A program made the translations under genes and the position numbers. From positions 529,935-593,934 of the forward strand of contig NZ_BDBS01000002.1 of assembly GCF_001613105.1 (NCBI RefSeq): DNA of 64,000 nt, written 5' to 3'. Origin of the DNA: Nocardia pseudobrasiliensis NBRC 108224. Its GTDB lineage: Bacteria > Actinomycetota > Actinomycetes > Mycobacteriales > Mycobacteriaceae. Positions 35,335 to 45,125 of the stretch are shown here, piece by piece; position 1 is the stretch's first letter; every line of letters starts with the position of its first letter. The notes below the pieces were generated by a model. That model was not told the origin of the DNA, ran no database searches, and saw only the letters and a list, made by a program, of their open reading frames with translations.

Positions 35335-37008
35335 TTGAACACGACCACGGCAGGGATCGCCTTCGCGGCGGCCCTGGTCATCGCGCTTGCCGTCGTGCAC
35401 ATTCCGCTCGGCGACTACATGTATCGGGTGTACTCCGGCACGAAGCATTCGCGCGCCGAGCGCGTGCTCTACCGTGCCATCGGGGTGCAGCCGGGGGTGG
35501 AACAGAGCTGGGGCGTCTATGCCCGCAGCGTGCTGGCCTTCTCGGCGATCAGCGTGCTGTTCCTCTTCTTCCTGCAATTGGTCCAGGGCAGGCTGCCGTT
35601 CCATCTGACCGATCCGGGCACCGAGATGAAGCCCGATCTGGCGTGGAACACCGCGATCAGCTTCGTCACCAATACCAACTGGCAGAACTACGCCGGTGAG
35701 TCCACCCTCGGCCATGTCGTGCAGATGTGCGGGCTGGCCGTGCAGAACTTCGTATCGGCGGCGGTGGGTATGGCCGTGGCGATCGCGCTGGTGCGCGGCT
35801 TCGCCCGCAACCACACCGCCGATCTCGGCAACTTCTGGGTGGATCTGGTGAGGGGAACCGTCCGAATCCTGTTGCCGATCGCGTTCGTCTTCGCGATCGT
35901 GCTGGTCGCGGGTGGCGTGATCCAGAACTTCCATGTCTACGACCAGGTCGCGCAGACGGTCGGCAACACCGGCTCGCAGACCCTGCCGGGCGGGCCGGTG
36001 GCCAGCCAGGAGGTCATCAAGGAGCTGGGCACCAACGGCGGCGGCTTCTTCAACGTGAACTCCTCGCATCCCTTCGAGAACCCCACGACCTGGACGAACT
36101 GGGTGGAAATCTTTCTGCTGCTGGTGATCAGCTTCTCGCTGCCGCGCACCTTCGGCCGTATGGTCGGCAGCACCAAGCAGGGTTTCGCGATCGTCTCGGT
36201 GATGGCGTCGTTGGCGCTGTTGAGCCTGGTGCTGACCAACTTCTTCCAACTGCGTCACCACGGCACCGTGCCGAGTGCGGTCGGTGCGGCGATGGAAGGT
36301 GTCGAAACTCGTTTCGGTGTCTCGAACTCCGCGACGTTCGCCACAGCGACGACATTGACCTCGACCGGCGCGGTGGACTCAGCGCACGACTCCTACACCA
36401 GCCTCGGCGGGCTGTGGCCGCTGTTCAATATGCAGCTGGGTGAGGTCGCGCCCGGCGGCACCGGCTCGGGTCTGTACGGCATGCTGATCCTGGCCGTGAT
36501 CACGGTATTCATCGCCGGTCTGATGGTCGGCCGCACTCCCGAATACCTGGGCAAGAAGATCACCCCGCGCGAAATCAAGCTCGCCGCTTCCTATTTCCTT
36601 GTGAGCCCGCTGATCGTGCTGGTCGGCACCGCTGTCGCCATGGCTCTGCCCGGGGAGCGCGCCGCGATGGCCAACTCCGGCCCGCACGGGCTGACCGAGG
36701 TGCTCTACGCGTTCACCTCCGCGGCCAACAACAACGGTTCGGCCTTCGCCGGTCTGAGCGGCAACACCGTGTGGTGGAATACCGCGCTCGGCCTGGCCAT
36801 GGTGCTCGGCCGGTTCATTCCCATCATCTTCGTTCTGGCACTGGCCGGTTCGCTGGCGCAGCAAGGTCATACGCCGCAGTCCATCGGCACCCTGCCGACG
36901 CATCGACCGCAATTCGTCGGTCTGGTCGCGGGCGTGACGCTGGTTCTGGTCGCACTGACCTTCCTGCCCGCACTGGCGCTCGGGCCGCTCGCCGAAGGAA
37001 TCCACTGA
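35335..37008 (+). CDS. kdpA: K+-transporting ATPase subunit KdpA
   Basis: This 557-residue channel-like subunit binds and translocates K+. It has ten or so membrane helices and four selectivity-filter-type loops, including [29 protein letters not shown] and [14 protein letters not shown]. It starts at TTG 35335 right after kdpF. kdpB begins one base after the stop. Length matches E. coli KdpA (557). It is induced under K+ limitation through KdpDE. Confidence 0.97.
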   Translation: MNTTTAGIAFAAALVIALAVVHIPLGDYMYRVYSGTKHSRAERVLYRAIGVQPGVEQSWGVYARSVLAFSAISVLFLFFLQLVQGRLPFHLTDPGTEMKPDLAWNTAISFVTNTNWQNYAGESTLGHVVQMCGLAVQNFVSAAVGMAVAIALVRGFARNHTADLGNFWVDLVRGTVRILLPIAFVFAIVLVAGGVIQNFHVYDQVAQTVGNTGSQTLPGGPVASQEVIKELGTNGGGFFNVNSSHPFENPTTWTNWVEIFLLLVISFSLPRTFGRMVGSTKQGFAIVSVMASLALLSLVLTNFFQLRHHGTVPSAVGAAMEGVETRFGVSNSATFATATTLTSTGAVDSAHDSYTSLGGLWPLFNMQLGEVAPGGTGSGLYGMLILAVITVFIAGLMVGRTPEYLGKKITPREIKLAASYFLVSPLIVLVGTAVAMALPGERAAMANSGPHGLTEVLYAFTSAANNNGSAFAGLSGNTVWWNTALGLAMVLGRFIPIIFVLALAGSLAQQGHTPQSIGTLPTHRPQFVGLVAGVTLVLVALTFLPALALGPLAEGIH

Positions 37009-37009
37009 T

Positions 37010-39172
37010 ATGTCCACAACGACCCTCGACACCGCGACGCCCTCGACACCGCAACCGCCGCAAGGCCGGAGCGGCAGCAAGGTGACCAGCGGCCTGTTCG
37101 ACCCCAAGATGCTCGTGAAGTCGTTGCCGGACGCCTTCCGCAAACTCGATCCGCGCACGCTGTGGCGCAATCCGGTGATGTTGATCGTGGAGCTCGGCGC
37201 GGTGTGGTCGACCATCCTCGCGATGGCCGAGCCGACCTTCTTCGCCTGGGCGATCGTCGTATGGCTCTGGCTGACAGTGCTTTTCGCCAATCTCGCCGAG
37301 GCCGTCGCCGAGGGCCGCGGTAAGGCGCAGGCCGATACCCTGCGCAAGGCCAAGACCGATACCGTCGCGCGACGGCTCGTGGAATGGCATCCCGGCCAGG
37401 AGCGGGTCACCGAGGCGAAGGTAGCGGCGCCGGAACTGCAGCGCGGCGACTACGTGGTGGTCGAGGCCGGACAGGTCATCCCCGGCGACGGCGATGTGGT
37501 GGAAGGCATTGCGTCGGTGGACGAATCGGCCATCACCGGTGAATCCGCGCCGGTGATCCGCGAATCCGGCGGCGATCGCTCGGCGGTCACCGGCGGCACC
37601 ACGGTGCTGTCCGACCGGATCGTCGTCAAGATCACCCAGGAGCCCGGCGGCTCGTTCATCGATAAGATGATCGCGCTGGTCGAGGGCGCCTCGCGGCAGA
37701 AGACGCCGAACGAGATCGCGCTGAACATCCTGCTGGCCGCGTTGACGATCATCTTCGTGTTCGCGGTGGCGACGCTGCAACCCTTGGCGATCTTCTCCAA
37801 GGCCAACAATCCGGGTGTCGCCGACAGTCAGGCACTGGACGTCAACGGCATCACCGGCATCGTGCTGGTGTCGCTGCTGGTATGTCTGATCCCGACGACC
37901 ATCGGTGCGCTGCTGTCGGCCATCGGCATCGCGGGTATGGACCGGCTGGTGCAGCGCAATGTGCTGGCGATGTCCGGAAGGGCGGTCGAGGCCGCGGGCG
38001 ATGTGAACACCCTGCTGCTGGACAAGACCGGCACCATCACCCTCGGCAACCGCCAGGCATCGGATTTCGTGCCGATGCCGGGTGTGACCGCCGACGAGAT
38101 CGCCGATGCCGCACAGCTTTCCAGCCTCGCCGACGAGACGCCGGAGGGGCGTTCGATCGTGGTGTACGCCAAACAGGCCTACAACAAGCGCGAGCGCACC
38201 CCGGGCGAGCTGACCGGGGCCACCTGGGTGGAATTCACCGCCCAGACCCGCATGTCGGGGGTGGATCTGTCCGATGGGCACAAACTGCGCAAGGGCGCGG
38301 CCAGTGCGGTCATCGAATGGGTCCGCTCGAACGGCGGCGCGATTCCCGGCGAGGTCGGTGTCACCGTCGACGGCATTTCCGCCTCCGGCGGCACGCCGCT
38401 GGTGGTCGGTGAGATGCGGGACGGAAAAGCCCGGCTGCTCGGCGTGATCCACCTCAAGGACGTCGTGAAGCAGGGCATGCGTGAGCGTTTCGACGAAATG
38501 CGGCGCATGGGCATTCGCACGGTCATGATCACCGGCGACAATCCCTTGACCGCCAAGGCGATTGCCGACGAGGCCGGGGTGGACGACTTCCTCGCCGAGG
38601 CCACGCCCGAGGACAAGCTGGCCTTGATCAAGAAGGAGCAGGACGGTGGGCGGCTGGTCGCGATGACCGGTGACGGCACCAACGACGCTCCCGCCCTCGC
38701 GCAGGCCGATGTGGGCGTCGCGATGAACACCGGCACCTCGGCGGCCAAGGAAGCCGGGAATATGGTCGATCTGGATTCGGATCCGACCAAGCTGATCGAG
38801 ATCGTCGAGATCGGCAAGCAGTTGCTGATCACGCGCGGCGCGCTGACCACCTTCTCCATCGCCAACGACATCGCCAAGTACTTCGCGATCATTCCCGCGT
38901 TGTTCGTGGCGCTGTTCCCCGGCCTGGACGTGCTCAACATCATGCGGCTGCACAGTCCGCAGTCGGCGATTCTGTCCGCGGTCATCTTCAACGCCCTGGT
39001 CATCGTGGCGCTGATTCCGCTGGCGCTGCGCGGGGTCAACTATCGGCCGTCGAGTGCGTCGAAGCTGTTGAGCCGCAATCTCTATGTCTACGGTCTCGGC
39101 GGCATCATCGCCCCGTTCATCGGCATCAAGCTGATCGACCTCGTCATCCAATTCTTCCCGGGGATGTCCTAA
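37010..39172 (+). CDS. kdpB: K+-transporting P-type ATPase subunit KdpB
   Basis: KdpB is the 720-residue ATP-hydrolysing subunit. The actuator loop reads AITGESAPV, the phosphorylation site [13 protein letters not shown], the nucleotide-binding part KGAASAV, and the hinge [22 protein letters not shown]. Membrane helices lie at the N-terminus, at about 245-300, and in the C-terminal quarter. An extended hydrophilic N-terminus ([15 protein letters not shown]) is slightly longer than in E. coli. Its stop TAA shares its last base with the kdpC ATG. Confidence 0.97.
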   Translation: MSTTTLDTATPSTPQPPQGRSGSKVTSGLFDPKMLVKSLPDAFRKLDPRTLWRNPVMLIVELGAVWSTILAMAEPTFFAWAIVVWLWLTVLFANLAEAVAEGRGKAQADTLRKAKTDTVARRLVEWHPGQERVTEAKVAAPELQRGDYVVVEAGQVIPGDGDVVEGIASVDESAITGESAPVIRESGGDRSAVTGGTTVLSDRIVVKITQEPGGSFIDKMIALVEGASRQKTPNEIALNILLAALTIIFVFAVATLQPLAIFSKANNPGVADSQALDVNGITGIVLVSLLVCLIPTTIGALLSAIGIAGMDRLVQRNVLAMSGRAVEAAGDVNTLLLDKTGTITLGNRQASDFVPMPGVTADEIADAAQLSSLADETPEGRSIVVYAKQAYNKRERTPGELTGATWVEFTAQTRMSGVDLSDGHKLRKGAASAVIEWVRSNGGAIPGEVGVTVDGISASGGTPLVVGEMRDGKARLLGVIHLKDVVKQGMRERFDEMRRMGIRTVMITGDNPLTAKAIADEAGVDDFLAEATPEDKLALIKKEQDGGRLVAMTGDGTNDAPALAQADVGVAMNTGTSAAKEAGNMVDLDSDPTKLIEIVEIGKQLLITRGALTTFSIANDIAKYFAIIPALFVALFPGLDVLNIMRLHSPQSAILSAVIFNALVIVALIPLALRGVNYRPSSASKLLSRNLYVYGLGGIIAPFIGIKLIDLVIQFFPGMS

Positions 39173-40080
39173 TGCGTATGTCAACCTGGATCCGGCAACA
39201 CATCGCGGCGCTGCGCGCGCTGCTGGTGCTCACGGTGATCACCGGAATCGCCTATCCCGTAGCGGTTTTCGCGGTCGCGCAGCTGCCCGGGCTGCACGAC
39301 AAGGCGGAGGGTTCGCTGATCGAGCGGGACGGCAGGATCGTCGGCTCGAGCCTGATCGGACAGGCGTTCACCGACGGTAAGGGCAACGCCCTGGTGCAGT
39401 ACTTCCAGAGCCGCCCCTCGGCCTCGGCGCCCGCCGACGGCAGCATGCCCGACGGCTACGACCCCACCAATACCGCCTTCGGTAACCAGGGTCCGGAGAG
39501 CAACGTCGACACCCTCGACTCCGATTCGTCGAAGACGAAACTCGCCCTGCTGTCCACGGTCTGCGCGCGCAGCAAGGCGATCGGCGACCGCGAAGGGATT
39601 TCCGGCGCCCGGCCGTTCTGTACTCCCGACGGCGTCGGCGCGGTCCTGGCCGTGATGGGCCCGCGCGACGCGCACGGCAACGTGGTCAAGCCCACGAAGG
39701 TGATCAGCGTCAACGAGGCCTGCCCGACGAAGCCGTTCCTCGACGCCTACCAGGGCGTCAAGGTCGACTGCGCGGTCCCCGGCGAGGACTACTCCGCGGG
39801 CCGGATCATCCCGATCCCGGGCGATGTCCCGAGGGACACCCCCGTCCCCTCCGACGCCGTCACCGCCTCGGCCTCGGGCCTGGACCCGAACATCTCCCCC
39901 CGGTACGCGGCCATCCAAATCCCCCGAATCGCCAAGGCCCGCAACGCCTCCGAGTCGCAGATCCGTGCGATCGTCGATGCCCACACCGCCGCCCGAGACC
40001 TCGGCTTCTTCGGCGAGCCCCGGGTCAACGTCCTGGAACTGAACCTGGATCTGGACAAGCGGTACCCGTACCAGGGCTGA
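39172..40080 (+). CDS. kdpC: K+-transporting ATPase subunit KdpC, with a large insertion
   Basis: KdpC stabilises the Kdp complex and aids K+ or nucleotide affinity. One N-terminal membrane helix (about 15-38) precedes an extracytoplasmic domain. The conserved parts are YFQSRPSA (residues 77-84) and VTASASGLDPNISP to the end GEPRVNVLELNLDLD. Between them, about residues 110-225 form an insertion with four cysteines (C131, C150, C184, C200) not present in E. coli KdpC, so the protein is 302 rather than about 190 residues. The cysteines may form two disulfides outside the membrane. Confidence 0.93.
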   Translation: MRMSTWIRQHIAALRALLVLTVITGIAYPVAVFAVAQLPGLHDKAEGSLIERDGRIVGSSLIGQAFTDGKGNALVQYFQSRPSASAPADGSMPDGYDPTNTAFGNQGPESNVDTLDSDSSKTKLALLSTVCARSKAIGDREGISGARPFCTPDGVGAVLAVMGPRDAHGNVVKPTKVISVNEACPTKPFLDAYQGVKVDCAVPGEDYSAGRIIPIPGDVPRDTPVPSDAVTASASGLDPNISPRYAAIQIPRIAKARNASESQIRAIVDAHTAARDLGFFGEPRVNVLELNLDLDKRYPYQG

Positions 40081-40160
40081 GGTCGAAGCGCTCCGAAAAC
40101 CGAACCGACGGTATCGTCCGGTGCGAGGAAGTTCCCCGCGTATCCGCCAGGAGGATGACC

Positions 40161-42092
40161 GTGACAGATCGCCCGCAGGTGGCCGCGCATTCGACGGGGA
40201 CGGATGCGGTGCGGTTGGGGCTGGTGATCGGGGCGCTGGGGGTGGTGTTCGGGGATATCGGCACCAGTCCGCTGTATACCTTGCAGACGGTGTTCAATCC
40301 CGGTGACCCGCATCCGGTTCCGGTGAGTCCCGAGAATGTGTACGGCGTGGCGTCGCTGGTGTTCTGGTCGGTGATGATCATCGTGACGATCACCTATGTG
40401 CTGTTGGCCATGCGAGCCGACAACGACGGTGAGGGCGGGATCATGGCTTTGATCACGCTGTTGAGTCGGTGGCGTACGGCGCGCGGGCGGCGGTTCGCGG
40501 TATTCCTTGCGGGACTGGGGATTTTCGGGGCCTCGCTGTTCTTCGGCGACAGCATGATCACCCCGGCGATCTCGGTGTTGTCGGCGGTGGAGGGATTGAA
40601 AACCGTCGAGCCGTCGTTCGAGCGGATGATCGTGCCGTTGACCGCGGTGATCATCGTGGCGTTGTTCATGGTGCAGCGGCGAGGGACCGCGGTGGTGGGG
40701 CGGATCTTCGGGCCCGTGATGATCGTGTGGTTCGTGACCATCGGGGCGCTGGGAATCCGTGGGATCGCCCGGCATCCGCGGATTCTCGAGGCGTTGTCGC
40801 CGACCTATGCGGTGGGTTTCCTGTTCGGGCACTTCGGCACCGCGTTCTTCGCTTTGGCCGCGATCGTTCTGGCCGTGACGGGTGCGGAGGCGCTGTACGC
40901 GGATATGGGCCATTTCGGCCGTCGCTCGATCACCCGGGCGTGGCTGCTGCTGGTGTTCCCGGCGTGCGTGCTGAGCTATCTCGGGCAGGGTGCGCTGATC
41001 CTCGACGATTCGGCCAATATCAGCAGCCCGTTCTTCCTGCTGGCCCCGGGGTGGGCGCGGCTGCCGATGGTGGTGCTGGCGACCGCGGCCACCGTGATCG
41101 CCGCCCAGGCCGTGATCACCGGCGCGTATTCTGTTGCGGCACAGGCGGCTCAGCTCGGTTATCTGCCGCGGCTGCGGGTCGCGCACACCTCCGAATCCAC
41201 GGTCGGGCAGATCTATGTGCCGTGGATCAACTGGTTGCTGATGGTCTCGGTGCTGACCCTGATCTTCGCCTTCCGCAGTTCGGCCGCCCTGGCCTTCGCC
41301 TTCGGTATGGCCGTGACCGCGACGATCACCATCACCACCCTGCTGTTCTTCTATGTGGCACGGGCGAAATGGGGTACGCCGCTGTGGCTGCTGTGCCTGG
41401 GCGCGGTCCCGCTGCTGATCGTGGATCTGCTGTTCGTGGGCGCCAATCTCACCAAATTCGTGCACGGCGCGTGGCTGCCGCTGCTGATCGGCCTGGTGGC
41501 CTTCACGGTGATGACCACCTGGCAGCGCGGTCGCGAGATCGTCACCGCCGAACGTGAACGCCGCGAGGGCTCACTGCGCGTGTTCATCGACGATCTGCGC
41601 GAGGGCCGAACGCGCACCACGACCGTTCCCGGCACGGCGGTATTCCTCAATCGCGGCAAGTTGACCGCGCCGCTGGCCATGCGGGCCAATGTGGAGGCCA
41701 ATCACGTGCGACACGAACACGTCGTCGTCATGTCCATCCATACCGAGACGGTGCCGCGCGTATCCGACGCCGAGCGGATCGCGGTGGACGATCTCGGACA
41801 CACCGACGACGGAATCACCCATGTGACAGCGACATTCGGCTATATGGAAACCCCCGATGTGCCGCGCGCGCTGGCGCTGGTGGATCCGGCCGCGACCGAG
41901 GGACGGCTGCAACTGGATCAGGCCTCGTACTTCCTGTCCAAGATCGAGCTGCGACCCGGCGATCAGCCGACGATGGCGAGGTGGCGCAAGCATCTGTTCA
42001 TCGCCACCTCCTACATCACCGCCGACGCCGCGGAATACTTCGGCCTGCCGCGCGAACGCACGGTGATCATGGGTTCGCACATCGAGGTGTGA
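40161..42092 (+). CDS. kup: Low-affinity K+ transporter Kup
   Basis: This 643-residue constitutive K+ uptake protein of the KUP/HAK/KT family starts its conserved region with LGVVFGDIGTSPLYTLQTVF; GEGGIMALITLL, GDSMITPAISVLSAVEG and the later IYVPWINW are family signatures. There are twelve predicted helices, then a soluble C-terminal domain (about 470-643). GTG 40161 is chosen because AGGAGG at 40149-40154 lies six bases upstream; the ATG at 40155 is too close. It follows kdpC by 80 bases, so both K+ systems are adjacent. Confidence 0.95.
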   Translation: MTDRPQVAAHSTGTDAVRLGLVIGALGVVFGDIGTSPLYTLQTVFNPGDPHPVPVSPENVYGVASLVFWSVMIIVTITYVLLAMRADNDGEGGIMALITLLSRWRTARGRRFAVFLAGLGIFGASLFFGDSMITPAISVLSAVEGLKTVEPSFERMIVPLTAVIIVALFMVQRRGTAVVGRIFGPVMIVWFVTIGALGIRGIARHPRILEALSPTYAVGFLFGHFGTAFFALAAIVLAVTGAEALYADMGHFGRRSITRAWLLLVFPACVLSYLGQGALILDDSANISSPFFLLAPGWARLPMVVLATAATVIAAQAVITGAYSVAAQAAQLGYLPRLRVAHTSESTVGQIYVPWINWLLMVSVLTLIFAFRSSAALAFAFGMAVTATITITTLLFFYVARAKWGTPLWLLCLGAVPLLIVDLLFVGANLTKFVHGAWLPLLIGLVAFTVMTTWQRGREIVTAERERREGSLRVFIDDLREGRTRTTTVPGTAVFLNRGKLTAPLAMRANVEANHVRHEHVVVMSIHTETVPRVSDAERIAVDDLGHTDDGITHVTATFGYMETPDVPRALALVDPAATEGRLQLDQASYFLSKIELRPGDQPTMARWRKHLFIATSYITADAAEYFGLPRERTVIMGSHIEV

Positions 42093-42095
42093 GGC

Positions 42096-42293
42096 TCAGG
42101 CGGCCGGTCGGCGGGTGGCCTGCGAGCAGCGCTGCCGTTCGATCAGGACGAGCAGGCCGTCGACCGCGGCCAGCGAGGAGTATTCGTCGCGACAGGTCAG
42201 ACCGGGATATCGATCCGACCGCGCGACGAATGCGGATTCCGCCGCCGACCAGCGAACATGGAACGACGACAGCAGGTTGGTGTCGGTCGTCAT
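42096..42293 (-). CDS. Small HicB-like protein
   Basis: The 65-residue protein contains FHVRWSAAESAFVARSDRYPGL followed by AAVDGLLVLIERQ, the partial ferredoxin-like pattern seen in HicB-type proteins and in small actinobacterial regulators. No HicA partner is adjacent and no DNA-binding tail is visible, so an antitoxin role is not supported. It stands alone, convergent with kup (three-base gap). It is plausible but weakly supported; the ribosome-binding site AGGAG at 42303-42307 on the minus strand is nine bases from the ATG. Confidence 0.5.
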   Translation of the reverse strand: MTTDTNLLSSFHVRWSAAESAFVARSDRYPGLTCRDEYSSLAAVDGLLVLIERQRCSQATRRPAA

Positions 42294-42414
42294 CGTTGGC
42301 TCACTCCTCGCAGTGTCTGGGAAATTCCATCGAACCGCACGGTCGCGCCGGGCGGTGACTCCTTAACGGTTTCCTCCCGCCGCGCGGCGTCGTCTTACCG
42401 ATCTCCTGATCCGG

Positions 42415-42906
42415 CTAGGCCACGATCTCGATCAGCTTGCCGGTCGCGACATCGAAGACGAAACCGCGCAGCGAGGTGGTCTTGGTGATGAACGGACTGG
42501 CCTCGATACGCCGAATCGATTGGCGCACATCCTCGTCCAGGTCCGGGAACGCCTCGGCCGCCCAGGCGGGCTTCACGCCGACCTCGTCGAGGATGGACCG
42601 TTTGAAATCGTCGTCGGTGAAGGTCAGCATGCCGCAGTCGGTGTGGTGGATGAGGATGATCTCGGTGGTGCCGAGCAGCCGCTGACTGATGGCCAGCGAC
42701 CGGATCTCGTCATCGGTGATCACCCCGCCCGCATTCCGGATGACATGTGCCTCACCTTCTTTCAGGCCGAGGACGCGGTAGACGTCCAGCCGGGCGTCCA
42801 TGCAGGCCACCACCGCGACGTGCTTGCTCGGGGGCAGCGGCAGCGGGCCGCCGAAGGTGGCGGCGTATTCGGCATTGTTGGCCAGGTACTCGTCGGTCAC
42901 GGTCAT
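42415..42906 (-). CDS. Beta-carbonic anhydrase (Rv1284-like)
   Basis: This 163-residue zinc enzyme interconverts CO2 and bicarbonate. Zn ligands C35, H88 and C91 and the Asp/Arg dyad D37-R39 are present in VACMDARLD and HHTDCGM. The protein starts MTVTDEYLANNAEYAATF and is nearly collinear with mycobacterial Rv1284, a beta-class enzyme essential in M. tuberculosis. ATG 42906 is chosen by this match over ATG 42939. Bicarbonate from this enzyme could feed the pyruvate and acyl-CoA carboxylases. Confidence 0.94.
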   Translation of the reverse strand: MTVTDEYLANNAEYAATFGGPLPLPPSKHVAVVACMDARLDVYRVLGLKEGEAHVIRNAGGVITDDEIRSLAISQRLLGTTEIILIHHTDCGMLTFTDDDFKRSILDEVGVKPAWAAEAFPDLDEDVRQSIRRIEASPFITKTTSLRGFVFDVATGKLIEIVA

Positions 42907-43020
42907 GTTCGCGCCTTCATCGAGGTGGGGTGAGCACATTCACATGTATGCATCGATGGTGGCTCGCGGGCACGGCCCGCACGAGGGATTGGCGCAGGGT
43001 GAGATTAATCGTGGCTCGGA

Positions 43021-43890
43021 TCAGTCCTTCGCGTCGAGCACCTCGCGCAGCTTGGCGGCGAAGGCCTCGGGTTGACCGGGGTAGCCGAATTCGTCGTCGA
43101 GGAAGCCGCCATGGTGACTGGGGAAGACGGTGGGCCGCTGGCCGAGCAGTTCGGCGGTCGCGGTCGCGGCGCGGCCGGTGAACTCGTCGGCCGACTCCTC
43201 GCCGAGGGCGATCACGATCCGGGTCGGCGCGGCGCGCAGGGCCTCGATATCGGGGGAGTAGCCGCTGACCGCCCAGCACCGATCCGACAGCAGGATGTCG
43301 TCGCGAGCGCCATCGTCCTCGGTGGGCAGGCCGAACTGCGCGGGGTCGGCCGGGGGCTGGGTGAAGTAATCCTCGGTGACCTCACCCCGCCATGAGGTCC
43401 ACTGGATGAAGGCCGCCATTCCCGCGCCGAATCCCTTGGCCTCGTAGACATCTCGAATCTCCGCCCGCACGCGCTCGGCGCGCGCGGCATCGGGCACCAC
43501 CGGGATCAGCGGCGGTTCGTGCGCGACGAGCGTCGTGACATCGTGCGGATGCGCCGTCACCAGCGCGAGTGCGGTCACCGCGCCGCCGCTGGAGCCGAAC
43601 AGCTCGACCGGCCCGACGCCGAGCGCCTCGATCAGTGCGTGCACATCCTCGGCCTGAACCTCCGGGCGGTGGTCGTCTCGGCCGTCCTTACGTGTACTGC
43701 GCTCGATACCGCGCGGGTCGTAGGTGACCATGGTGCGATCGGTGAGATACGAGGCGAGCGCGCGGAAACCGCGGGCGTCCATCGGCTGGCCGATCATCAA
43801 CAGCGGCGGACGGCCGTCCGCGGTCGGCAGCGGGCCGTGCACGTCGTAGACCAGATCGGCTTCGGCGGTTTCCAGCGTGTGAGTCGTCAT
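43021..43890 (-). CDS. Alpha/beta-hydrolase
   Basis: This 289-residue alpha/beta-hydrolase has the nucleophile elbow ELFGSSGGAVTAL (S101), an oxyanion strand LLMIGQPMDARGF and the catalytic-His region FPSHHGGFLDDEFGYP near the C-terminus. The family often acts on small esters, lactones or antibiotics; the substrate cannot be told. Start ATG 43890 avoids a less likely upstream ATG. It lies downstream of msrBA but a strong terminator separates them. Confidence 0.82.
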   Translation of the reverse strand: MTTHTLETAEADLVYDVHGPLPTADGRPPLLMIGQPMDARGFRALASYLTDRTMVTYDPRGIERSTRKDGRDDHRPEVQAEDVHALIEALGVGPVELFGSSGGAVTALALVTAHPHDVTTLVAHEPPLIPVVPDAARAERVRAEIRDVYEAKGFGAGMAAFIQWTSWRGEVTEDYFTQPPADPAQFGLPTEDDGARDDILLSDRCWAVSGYSPDIEALRAAPTRIVIALGEESADEFTGRAATATAELLGQRPTVFPSHHGGFLDDEFGYPGQPEAFAAKLREVLDAKD

Positions 43891-43927
43891 ATCCGTTCGG
43901 ACGGTACGCACGCGCCGAATTCATCGG

Positions 43928-43956
43928 CGCGCCACCCCGGAAATCGGGGTGGCGCG
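43928..43956 (-). terminator. Intrinsic terminator downstream of msrA
   Basis: A perfect 12-bp stem CGCGCCACCCCG (43928-43939) with its complement (43945-43956) and a five-base loop lies six bases past the msrA stop on the minus strand. It separates msrBA from the hydrolase gene. Confidence 0.8.
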
Positions 43957-43961
43957 ATCGA

Positions 43962-44477
43962 TCAGGATGTAGCGGTCTGCCGCTTGGGCAGCTTCCAGCC
44001 CGGGCGCGGGAAGTGGCAGGTGTAGCCGTCCGGGTAACGCTCCAGATAGTCCTGGTGCTCGGGCTCGGCCTCCCAGAACGCACTCGCCGGGGTCACCTCG
44101 GTGACGACCTTGCCCGGCCACAGACCCGAATCCTCGACGTCGGCGATGGTGTCCAGCGCGACGCGCTGCTGCTCGTCGTCGAGGTAGAAGATCGCCGATC
44201 GGTAGCTGCTACCGATGTCGTTGCCCTGGCGATCCTTGGTCGTCGGATCATGGATCTGGAAGAAGAACTCCAGCAGCGCCCGATAGTCGGTCCGCGCGGG
44301 GTCGTAGACGATCTCCACGGCCTCGGCGTGCCCGGGGTGATTGCGGTAGGTGGGGTGGTCGTTGCGGCCGCCGGTGTAGCCGACCCGCGTGGACAGCACC
44401 CCCGGCTGCTTGCGGATCAGATCCTGCATGCCCCAGAAGCATCCGCCGGCCAGAATCGCGGTGCGAGTATCGGTCAT
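43962..44477 (-). CDS. msrA: Peptide-methionine (S)-S-oxide reductase
   Basis: MsrA repairs S-methionine sulfoxide in oxidised proteins. The 171-residue enzyme has the catalytic GGCFWG motif (C13) and the conserved [15 protein letters not shown] and FFFQIHDPT segments. A resolving cysteine is in DGYTCHF near the C-terminus. ATG 44477 overlaps the msrB stop by four bases. Both stereospecific reductases are therefore made together. Confidence 0.96.
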   Translation of the reverse strand: MTDTRTAILAGGCFWGMQDLIRKQPGVLSTRVGYTGGRNDHPTYRNHPGHAEAVEIVYDPARTDYRALLEFFFQIHDPTTKDRQGNDIGSSYRSAIFYLDDEQQRVALDTIADVEDSGLWPGKVVTEVTPASAFWEAEPEHQDYLERYPDGYTCHFPRPGWKLPKRQTATS

Positions 44478-44929
44478 GCGTCCTCCTTGGTGAACAAAGT
44501 GCGGTACTGCCCGTACCCCTCGGCCTCGAGATCGTCGAGGTGGATGAAGCGCAGCGCCGCGGAATTGATGCAGTATCGCAGGCCGCCCGCCTCGGTGGGA
44601 CCATCGGTGAAGACATGCCCGAGATGGCTGTCGCCGTGCGTCGAGCGCACCTCGGTGCGGATCATCAGATGGCTGAAATCCCTTTTCTCGACCACATTTT
44701 CGGTGTCGAGGGGTTTGGTGAAGCTCGGCCATCCGCTGCCGCTGTCGAACTTGTCGACCGAGGCGAACAGCGGCTCACCCGACACCACGTCCACATAGAT
44801 ACCCGGTTCGTGGTTGTCCCAGTATTCGCCGGTGAATGCCCGCTCGGTCCCGTTCTTCTGGGTGACGTGGTACTGCTCCGGCGACAGCGCGGCGACGGCC
44901 GCTGGATTGCGGTTGAACTCCCGTGCCAT
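44474..44929 (-). CDS. msrB: Peptide-methionine (R)-S-oxide reductase
   Basis: MsrB reduces the R-epimer of methionine sulfoxide. The 151-residue protein has [31 protein letters not shown] and the catalytic [12 protein letters not shown] (C120). The four zinc cysteines found in many MsrB proteins are missing (GSGWPSF in place of CGWPSF, and no CxxC pairs), so it is the zinc-free type. The ribosome-binding site AGGAGG lies just upstream of ATG 44929. Confidence 0.96.
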   Translation of the reverse strand: MAREFNRNPAAVAALSPEQYHVTQKNGTERAFTGEYWDNHEPGIYVDVVSGEPLFASVDKFDSGSGWPSFTKPLDTENVVEKRDFSHLMIRTEVRSTHGDSHLGHVFTDGPTEAGGLRYCINSAALRFIHLDDLEAEGYGQYRTLFTKEDA

Positions 44930-45125
44930 ATGACCTCCTCATATCGACACCCGGTACAACCGTGACCCACGCCCGGAAAGTTCCGGTCTGTCGCGGCGTC
45001 ACACTTCGGTCACATCTCGGGCCTCGGGTACGCCGCAGGGGTGATGGAGATTACCGCCCGAGGGCGATGCGGGGTCGGTCGCGGGGGCGATGTGGGTGGG
45101 GCGGGCGAGCCCATAGCGTGGGGTA

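Noticed and set aside
42096..42293. HicAB toxin-antitoxin system
   Set aside because: The short protein is only HicB-like and no HicA gene flanks it.
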